From Diplolepis rosae (lineage: Eukaryota; Arthropoda; Insecta; Hymenoptera; Diplolepididae): a DNA stretch of 64,000 nucleotides. Below the pieces are notes generated by a model, which was not told where the DNA came from, made no database searches, and was given only the letters and a program-made list of their open reading frames with translations. The stretch is from the NCBI GenBank assembly GCA_030998225.1, contig JAPYXD010000727.1:6386001-6450000 (forward strand), given 5' to 3'. The stretch's first letter is position 1. Every line of letters starts with the position of its first letter. Positions 56,591 through 64,000 of this stretch are shown one piece after another. The translations under genes were made by a program, and so were the position numbers.

Positions 56591-58190
56591 AGTTTTTTTC
56601 TACTAGCGGGCCATAAAGTGGACTTTATTGCCCCGTGCGGGGCAAACAAATCCACTTTCTGACCCTATAGTAGAAAAAAAATTGTGTGCAACACGGGAAA
56701 AACAATTTATTTTACTCGTGTGGTTGTTACCCTCGCTTTGCTCGGGCATCAAACTTCACACTCGCAAAATAAATTTTTTTTTCCCTAGTTGCACAATGTA
56801 CTATTATGTGCCACCGGCGCGCAAACTCGTTTTTTCGCTACAGTTAACAGTAGCGCAATGTAGTATATTGCGCTACGGAGGAATGAAATGTAAAAATTGA
56901 ACTGCGCATGCTCCTATAGCCATGCAACAAAGCACAATCTTCTTCTTATTCTTCTTCTTCGTACAGCGTTGGCACCGTACTGGCAAAGCCTTTTACATTT
57001 GAACTGCGCATGCGTCTATTGAAATCCATTACTACTACACAAGATCGACAAAATCAAAATGGCCGGGACTAGTCGTGACATATCAAGTGTAATGACTAGC
57101 GCAGCAAAGAACTACAATACTAAATTAGATTCGAGTGTACGCATAAAAACTCATATACGCACCGAAGTCACATAAAATAGAATACGTGCCAATGCACACA
57201 ATTCGGAAAATTACGAGACTCGCGACAATGCTCGCAGGACTGATCGCCCCTCGGCTTCGTCTCGGCTTTGCCTCAGCTACGTCTCAGCTACGCCTCGACT
57301 ACGCATCGGCTACATCTCGACTACGACTAACCTACGCCTCGATTACGCCTTGGCTTCGATCTCCTGCGAGCATTGTCGCTCGTCAAGCAATAACCCTCAT
57401 TGTGCGCCTAGGCACGTAATATACTATTCTATGATTTTAAGATTTGAAATAATGTTATCAGTCGTGTCGCATGAAAAAAAAAAACATAATATTTTATGTT
57501 TTTACGCTACAGTTGAGAGTAGCATAATGCTGTGCATTACGATACAGAGGAATTTAATGTAAAAATTGAACTGCGCATGTGCCTATAACCATACAGCGAA
57601 GCGTAATCTTCTTCTTATTCTTATTCTTTTTTTTTTACTACCGCTTCTTACGAATTTTTCATAAATGAAAAGCATTAGTCGTTGGCACACCCTCCAATTT
57701 TCTTTAAACAACAGAATAATGCAAACAATCAACGTACTCTATTCAAATTATTCTCAAGTAAACAAACTATGTAAAATATTTTCTCTTTTATATTGTTTAA
57801 AGCAAATTATAGTGGGGTGCCAACAACAAGTGCCAGTGTTGACAATTGGTACTCTAATCCTATAGTTATTAAAAAAAAAAATTCATTTAACTATTTCAGC
57901 TACTGAATAGTATATTACGTGCCTAGGCGCACAATGAGGGTTATTGCGCGACGAGCGAAAATGCTCGCAGAAGATCGAAGCCGAGGCGCGATCAGTCCTG
58001 CGAGCATTGTCGCGAGTCTCTTAATTTCCCGAATTGTGTGCATTGGCACGTATTCTATTTTATTTGACTTTGGTGCGTATACGAGTTTTTATGCGTACAC
58101 TCATATTACATTCCTCTGTAGCGTAATACACTACATTACGCTACTCTCAACTGTAACGTAAAAACGAATTTACGCGCCAGAGGCACATAA
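56591..58190. mobile_element. Composite foldback region with minisatellite core
   Basis: It starts with a hairpin copy of 26774 (centre CCCCGTGCGGGG). 57188-57245 (CCAATGCACACAATTCGG ... GCAGGACTGATCG) pairs with 57985-58050. CTCATTGTGCGCCTAGGCAC (about 57397-57417) pairs with GTGCCTAGGCGCACAATGAG (about 57920). TTCGCTACAGTTAACAGTAG near 56830 has a direct copy near 57518 and an inverted one near 58140. Several sub-elements are therefore nested or serially duplicated. ORFs here are by-products of high GC. Confidence 0.7.
57246..57365. repeat. ~12-bp minisatellite (CTCGGCTACGYC-like)
   Basis: About ten degenerate copies of CTCGGCTACGTC or CTCGACTACGCC run in tandem between two inverted sequences of the composite foldback. 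Confidence 0.8.
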
Positions 58191-58339
58191 AAAAAAGAGT
58201 TTTCCTATTTATAATATAGGTTCACTAGGAGCAGGAACTTAAACCATAAAAACAGAATATTATTGAATTGTCTATTTATTAAATAATCACAATAAATACA
58301 GTTGATTTAATTAGAAAAGAGATCGGTCGGTGGTAAAAT

Positions 58340-59508
58340 TTACCAAGAGTAGACGCCGAATGGGCTGTTGTAGGTCATGTGGGAGACAGCGACAGCTGGA
58401 GAGTATGCAACACCAAGAAGACTACCAGCTGGGGCAGCAGCATGAGCAACTGGGGCAGCATGAGCAACTGGAGCAGCGTAGCTGAGGGGGGAAGCATGGG
58501 CAACTGGAGCAGCGGCGTATCCGTAGCTCACAGGGGCAGCAGCGTAGGCACCATAAACGGGAGCAGTGTGAGCGACGACAGCTGGATTTGTCACACGGAT
58601 GTCAGATTTGCTGCTACTGGAGTATGGTGTTTGGATGGTCTTGCTCTGGGTCGAAATTTGAGCCAAGTTTCCTGGACTGCGTAAAATGTTGTCCTGGGTT
58701 GAGGTCAGTGCTGCAGGCTGGTACTGGTACTGGTACTGGAGGACTCCAGCGTTGGCAACTGCCAAAAGGCAAACGAAGATTGCGACCTAAAATGCCAAAA
58801 ATATGTAATCAATTATTCTTAATGAATCCAAAAACAATTGAATTGAATTAAAGTATTATTTGAATCATTCTCTCATGTTAGAATTTAAAATAATGATTCA
58901 ACAATTATTTATATCAAATTACTTTTTCCTTTAAATAAATTTCATTTTTTATTTTATTAACAATTTTTGAATTTTAAATAAGGATGAATACAGTTTTACC
59001 AATATTGTGCGCATATATTAAGATCATTTAGCTAAAAAATAGTTATTGAAAAGATAAAATATTTAAAATGCTTCCGAAGCTTAAAATCAAAGTTAAGGCT
59101 TTTCAGTGTATTACAGTTAATTACCACATTATCGGAGAATCACTAGTCGCGTATCAGATAGGATAAGTTGCCGAAAGGTGTCCTTGTAGACAATTTCAAA
59201 CTCTTATATCGCAAATAAATGCAAATAAAATTTAAATTTAAGAATTTGAAATCTTTCTGTGGAAAAAAAGACGCTTTCGACTGCGCTGGGATTCGAGCCC
59301 AGGTCTTTCGCCATAGAAAGATTTCAAATTCTTAAATTTAAATTACACTTAATATTTGGAAGTAGGGAAATGTATAATAGAAATATTCAATATAAATATA
59401 GTTTCAAAAATTGAATAATTCCTTTTAAAAAAGGATATAAAATTATTTGGAGTGAATGTATAAGGACGAGATATATTATGAAACTGCGAAACTCACCTTA
59501 GAGAACAT
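58340..59508 (-). CDS. CPF/CPFL-type cuticular protein, 152 aa
   Basis: Two exons: 59508-59497 (MFSK, then GTGAGT) and 58786-58340. The signal peptide is MFSKVAIFVCLLAVANA. A short QYQYQYQ stretch follows, then the CPF signature STQDNILRSPGNLAQI and QSKTIQTPYSSSSKSDIRV (canonical SQxSNxLRSPGNLxQ...YSKxxxTPxSSxxKxDxRxxN). The rest is Ala/Pro/His/Tyr-rich (SYAAPVAHAAPVAHAA), and the end is AVSHMTYNSPFGVYSW. It is a secreted cuticle protein lacking a chitin-binding R&R domain. TATA (TATAAAAGA) lies at 59571-59579. Intron 1 holds a tRNA-like hairpin repeat. It shares architecture with the CPF gene at 25854-27187 but is much shorter. Confidence 0.92.
59223..59345. repeat. Hairpin repeat with tRNA T-arm-like loop, in intron 1 of the CPFL gene
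   Basis: Arms AGAATTTGAAATCTTTCTGT and its complement (AGAAAGATTTCAAATTCTTA) flank a GC-richer core. On the minus strand the core contains CTGGGCTCGAATCCCAG, a perfect 5-bp stem with a 7-nt loop like a tRNA T-arm. Confidence 0.7.
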
Positions 59509-59570
59509 GTTTGAATTGTTTAATCTGGACTGGGTTGTTCCTGACTATGTTGCTGATGTTACATCTGAGT

Positions 59571-59579
59571 TCTTTTATA
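59571..59579 (-). promoter_or_regulatory. TATA box of the CPFL gene
   Basis: The minus strand reads TATAAAAGA, 63 nt before the ATG. Confidence 0.75.
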
Positions 59580-59957
59580 CCCTGGCCACGCCAAAAGTTT
59601 GGGTGTGGTGGGGTATTCAAAAAGCCCGGGGCAGGTACCAATATCCAGGGACTTTCGCTGTATAGCTCGCAACGAGATCCGATTGTGACTTTGGTTCCCT
59701 CGAATCGGGTAATTTTAAGCGACCTTGGACCAGATAGAATTGTCTGTAGATCCCAGGTGGTAAAGTTCCAGGTAACTTGAGCACGAAATCAGCAACCCCT
59801 TACTTATGTCAGACTATTTTTCACCGATTCGTCTTTCTTGCATAATTTTTATCGCCAAACAAAATCTTATTTTTTTGCAGTTGTATAATAGTAATTTTTA
59901 AAAAACTAATTCAATATTTTTAGAATTCGAATGAACGTGAATAAATTAGTATCGTCA

Positions 59958-60229
59958 CTCTCTAAATATGAATCAGTCAAAATCTACTGATTATCAGTGA
60001 AATTTGACTGATTCAAATAGCTAAAAAGAGGTTACTGTAAATCAGTCAAATTCCACTGATTGCTTCAGTGAAAATTAACTGATTCAACAGTGAAAATATT
60101 TTTTCCACTGATTCAATTAGTGATAATCAACTGATTTAACAGTGAAATATATTTTTTAAATGGTGAATCAGTGAAAAGGCAAATCACTGATTCAATCAGT
60201 AAAAATTTGACTGATTCAGATTTAGAGAG
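59958..60229. mobile_element. CTCTCTAAAT MITE, copy 4 (CA duplication)
   Basis: CTCTCTAAATATGAATCAGT to AGATTTAGAGAG; CA on both sides; about 350 bp upstream of the CPFL promoter. Confidence 0.85.
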
Positions 60230-61299
60230 CATAGATTTTTGATTGTTAGATTTTTCGGGAAATTTTGAAATTTACTTGAAAATTGAACGATAAATCTATG
60301 GCTATAGATACATATAGCATAATAAGATGTTGTTAGAATTTGAAAATTTACTATAAATAGTATTTCAAATGCTAAATTTCAATTATGAACCAATGGTTAT
60401 TACCATAAAACATAAAATATTGTAATAAATTTGGAAATATTATAAAATTGAAATGCGTTTATGGGCAGTGTAAAAAGTAAAATATCTCATCGAAAACATC
60501 TTACATTCATAAACTTTGCAAAGTTTAAGATATTGATTTTAATAAGTACTATTTGAGAATATATATAAAAGTAGTTTCATATCTTTGATATATGAAAAAA
60601 ATCGAAAATTAAAATTATAAAAATTTGGTCCACTTTTAGAAAACTATCAGCATTTTATTTAGGAAATTTAAATTAAGTTTTAGTACATTTAAGAAAAAAT
60701 CTCTTGAATTACAGTTGATAATTACTGAATATTCCGATACCTGTACCTGAAATTTCTAAAACTCGCAACAGAAAAATTTTACGTTTTGGGCAATTGAAGT
60801 TTTATGAAGTTAGATGTGATTTGAAATTCTCTTATAGTTACGCAATTTTAATATACATTTGATGAATATTCACTTGTATTTCATAGTATAATAAAAAATG
60901 CCATGAAATTCATTCACAAATTATTACATACATTAATATTAAATAATCTCCAACTTGTTCATATGTCCCAATTTTTGCTAAAAATTGTGTAAAGTTTCTC
61001 GGACTATTTTTATCCGTGTACTTAAAAGTATCAAAAATCAAAAAATATCCTATCAGCCTTAAGGAACACATTCGCATCATAACACTCGCGCTTTGCGCTC
61101 AATTTTCTGTATACATTTCTATAACTTTCTAATAATTTACAAGATTAAACAAATTTATCTTCTTCCAAATATCTTAAAAGGAAAAAAATTCGTAGACTGT
61201 TTTTAAGCAAATGGTTTTTTATTTTAACGCTTATTTTGTATCTCGCATATTTTGATTAAAAAATGGAATTTTTAATTTTCAATATTTAAAATCAAAACA
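60230..61299. other. Gene-free AT-rich region
   Basis: About 60915-61020 resembles 3950-4070 (AACTTGTTCATATGTCCCAA). No exon is supported. Confidence 0.5.
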
Positions 61300-62265
61300 T
61301 AAAATATATATTTTGTCAAAAAATGTCCTACTAAGGATTTCCAGACCTCACTTAGGCAAATCATTTTTCATCTCAACGTTTCTTTCGTATGTCACATATT
61401 TTGTTTAAATAATGGAATTTTTGAATTTCATTCGTATTTTTTGAAATTGACATGAAAATTCAATTGCAATTATACATAAAGTAAAAAGATTCAGTTTTCG
61501 TCAGTTTTATATTTGTTATTTTTTAAATTTTGCTCGACCAATTAAAATCAACTTATTCTATGCTTACAAATAAATAACTGAAACTATGTCAGACTAAATT
61601 TGTAGATCTTATTAAAGCGAACAATTATGCAAACTTACGTTTTTTTCGTATTTTACATATTATTGTTAAAAAATTGAATTTCGGATTTTCAATAGTATTT
61701 TTTTAAATTAAAAAGAATATACATCTTGTGAAAAAATGTTGCGATTTAAACTTGTAGATATTTAAGTAGTAAATAATTTTGTATCATAACTTTTTTTTCA
61801 TAATTCGTATAATTTAACTGGAAAATGGAATTTAGATGTTGAATTTTTTCAAGTTTTAACATACTATAACTTTCCTAATTTTAGTTTAATCGAAAAATTT
61901 TATTGGAATAGTTAGTAGAGATTTATGAAAACTATCAGAAACCAGTATTGGAATTTTGGATTTTTTCATAAAGTTTTTCTCAAAAACACAAAAATGCTCG
62001 TATTTTGACAATTTTGGTCGGATATGACTGATTAACCAACTTGTCCTTACTTTTTAGGCTCCTATAAAGTATTCCAAAGCTCAAACCAATCCGATAATTC
62101 TATTAAGAGTTATCGAGTATGTGACCTACAGACAGACATACACTTTAGTAAAAACCGTTTTTTTTGGACTCAGGTGGTCTCAAAACGTAAAAATTTGATG
62201 AAAATTTCAAAAGTCATTTTTCACAAAAAATTAATACCTTCTTATTAAAATGAGAATGTAAAAAT
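61300..62265 (-). repeat. Dispersed non-coding repeat with terminal hairpin, copy 3 (inverted)
   Basis: Read on the minus strand it follows the 19920 copy: terminal ATTCTCATTTTAATAAGAAG GTATTAATTTT, TTTTGAGACCACCTGAGTCC and TTGGTTAATCAGTCATATCC. The (TCTG)n tract is reduced to about two units. The left boundary is approximate. Confidence 0.65.
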
Positions 62266-62699
62266 GCTTTCGGCATTTTCTTTTTGTGCAACTTAAAAAA
62301 TGAATCTTATGAGGTTAAATATAAACAATGTTTTTGAAATTTCAAAACTTGTATTGCCTGTTGTTTATCATGACCTAAATCACGTATAATTATACGAAGT
62401 CATAAAATTCTGATAGCAGGGCGTGTAGTTCAGTAACCGGCTAAATCCTCTCACACAACAAAAATGCAATTGCAATTATATATAAAGTAAAAGGATTAAA
62501 TTTTCGTCGAATTTATATTTTTTATTTTTACAATTTTGCTCGATATCAGTTAAAATCAACTTATTCTATGCTCACAAGTAAATAACTGATTGAATTTGAG
62601 AAAATCTCGTAATTAGAATCTAAATCTATAGTTCTCGCAATAAGCTATCAAATTATTTTAATATATTTCTAGTTTTACAGAGGTGCCTACTCAACAAAT

Positions 62700-63146
62700 T
62701 ACTGAAAAAATGTCCATTACATGTAATGGAAGTTTAATACAGTAATTTCTAACAATGTAAACGATCAATAATAATTAAGATCCAGAAACTAAAATAAATT
62801 TGTAATATTAGCCAATGTAATAATAATTATTAATTTTTAAGTAAAAAAAGTTCAGTAGCACACAGTTAAAAATCTTATTAATTATAATAGACTATAATAT
62901 ACAAGTGGAAAATTGAAATTAAGTGATTTGTTTATTATGAAAAATTAATATACATTCAAATTAAATTTAATAACTTTCAATTAAAATATATTAAAATTAA
63001 TAAACATCAAAATATATACAGATGTGTATAAAAATTATAATTGGCTTGTATTTTTTGAGATGAAAGTATTTTAATATCAATTAACGTTACTGAAAAAAAC
63101 TTCCATTACATGTAATGGAAGTTTAATACAGAAATTTCTAACAGTG
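62700..63146. mobile_element. CACAGTTAAAAATC element(s) with a 20-bp perfect palindrome
   Basis: 62861-63146 runs from CACAGTTAAAAATCTTATTA to AGAAATTTCTAACAGTG and holds TTCCATTACATGTAATGGAA at 63101-63120. A second partial copy at about 62700-62757 carries the palindrome at 62712-62731 and the same GTTTAATACAG tail, so two elements lie side by side. Confidence 0.7.
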
Positions 63147-63269
63147 TATATAAATAAATCAGGACAAAAATATGTAACAGTGAAAAAACTTTATTGACAA
63201 TTCACAAAAAATACAACAAATATTCAATTATAATATACAACTCTATTATTATCAAAAGTCATAAAACAA

Positions 63270-64000
63270 TCACCAATTGTAATAAACTTGTCCATTTCCA
63301 CCACTGTAACTAACATGAGAAACGTCACTTGCAAGAGAAAATGGAATATTTGCCAAAGGCTTTTGATTGATTGTACTAGGACTAGAAAATCCTCTAGAGA
63401 AGAGGAACGCATTGTCATTACCAGGTTCAACATATTCATTATTATTTACATTTACAGAATTAGGTGAAGCATTGGAAACAACTGCGTATCCAGTTTTAGA
63501 GATACCCTGACTATATTCACTTGGATTAACCATGTCCGACTGTTGAGGTACATTAGAGTACATTATTTGTTCTACATTCATCATTGAATTATCTCCTCCA
63601 GATTCTACAAAATTTTTTTCCGCTACATTATTCATTCGAGACTCAGATTCACCTTCAGTTGTGTAGGAGTTCACTTCAGGCATATTATATCTCAATCTCA
63701 ATGATTGAAAATTTTGTAACTGGTCATTTTGTGCCTGATAATTCTCTAATTGATAGGTTATTGGTGATTGATAATTTTCTGCAGGTGTAGAAGGTGAACT
63801 AGGCATTTCAATGTAATTTGGTGAAGAACTTGGTCTGTAGGTAGTCACAGGTACAGGTGTTGTGTAACTCGAGCGAGGGTCATTTATTTGAATAATGTCT
63901 CTATTATTGTCCAATGAAGTTTCTGTCGATTCTGACTCTTGAAGATTTTTGTAATTTTGGTTCAGTGTAGCAGCGTTCGCCATCAGGAAAATTGCAAAAA
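63270..64000 (-). CDS. Secreted low-complexity protein, 5' end outside window
   Basis: A continuous frame runs from the window edge to a stop at 63270. The first ATG inside is at 63983, but the frame upstream of it reads FAIFL, so the edge seems to cut a signal peptide (…FAIFLMANAATL) whose short first exon lies beyond 64000, as in the other cuticle-type genes here. The mature part is about 235 residues, rich in Ser, Asn, Pro, Tyr and Gln (YTTPVPVTTYRPSSSPNY, PSSPSTPAENYQ) with no cysteine. It ends ASDVSHVSYSGGNGQVYYNW, close to the C-termini of the two CPF-type proteins ([32 protein letters not shown]). No CPF signature is present. Minus-strand AATAAA lies at 63195-63190. Probable cuticular or extracellular protein; family not assigned. 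Confidence 0.75.
   Translation of the reverse strand, partial: FAIFLMANAATLNQNYKNLQESESTETSLDNNRDIIQINDPRSSYTTPVPVTTYRPSSSPNYIEMPSSPSTPAENYQSPITYQLENYQAQNDQLQNFQSLRLRYNMPEVNSYTTEGESESRMNNVAEKNFVESGGDNSMMNVEQIMYSNVPQQSDMVNPSEYSQGISKTGYAVVSNASPNSVNVNNNEYVEPGNDNAFLFSRGFSSPSTINQKPLANIPFSLASDVSHVSYSGGNGQVYYNW

Noticed and set aside
57186..57865. Frames of 66-77 codons (ASATSQLRLDYAS...)
   Set aside because: They translate the 12-bp minisatellite and the foldback arms.

Overview
The window is strongly AT-rich eukaryotic DNA. Short introns follow GT-AG rules, genes use TATA boxes and AATAAA signals, and cuticular-protein genes open with a tiny 'MFK' first exon. Together these point to an arthropod, most likely an insect; a parasitoid wasp is my best guess, but that is inference. 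No bacterial, viral or CRISPR feature is supported. I rebuilt nine protein-coding genes by joining exons. Most of the remaining DNA is decayed transposons, inverted-repeat (foldback) elements and satellite-like repeats.

Layout. 0.4-11.9 kb is a transposon graveyard. It holds a ~95-bp tandem repeat split by a 1.9-kb TIR element, and a nest of TIR elements that carry single short exons (a SAM-domain start and a zinc-finger start) followed by splice donors. 12.2-15.7 kb holds a convergent pair of conserved genes: a membrane-anchored ARL10-like small GTPase (+) and the nucleolar ribosome-biogenesis factor NOP16 (-). Inverted copies of one small TIR element flank the pair. 16.5-24.2 kb is one long gene of unknown function (310 aa, Ser/Pro-rich) with a repeat-filled intron. 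25.9-27.2 kb is a CPF-family cuticular protein gene (-). 27.5-40.2 kb has no convincing gene and is filled with MITEs, foldbacks and a satellite block.

40.4-49.6 kb is a cluster of three small secreted proteins (93, 89 and 140 aa). All share the exon plan: a 9-nt first exon (MFK or MLK), a signal-peptide exon, then phase-1 exons. All have a TATA box and a common upstream motif (core TATTCACCT). The third gene encodes its repeats with six near-identical exons, five of them exactly 54 nt. 50-58 kb is again repeats, including a near-perfect ~200-bp palindrome and a composite foldback. 58.3-59.5 kb is a CPF/CPFL-type cuticular gene (-). The window ends in the middle of another secreted, low-complexity protein gene (-), whose C-terminus resembles those of the two CPF genes.

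Together, the small secreted proteins and CPF genes look like structural or extracellular cuticle components; ARL10-like and NOP16 are housekeeping genes. The points most worth a second look are the exon-repeat gene with its shared promoter motif, the TIR elements that keep a promoter-like region, an intron and a zinc-finger exon, and the many unrelated-looking TIR elements flanked by 2-bp target duplications.
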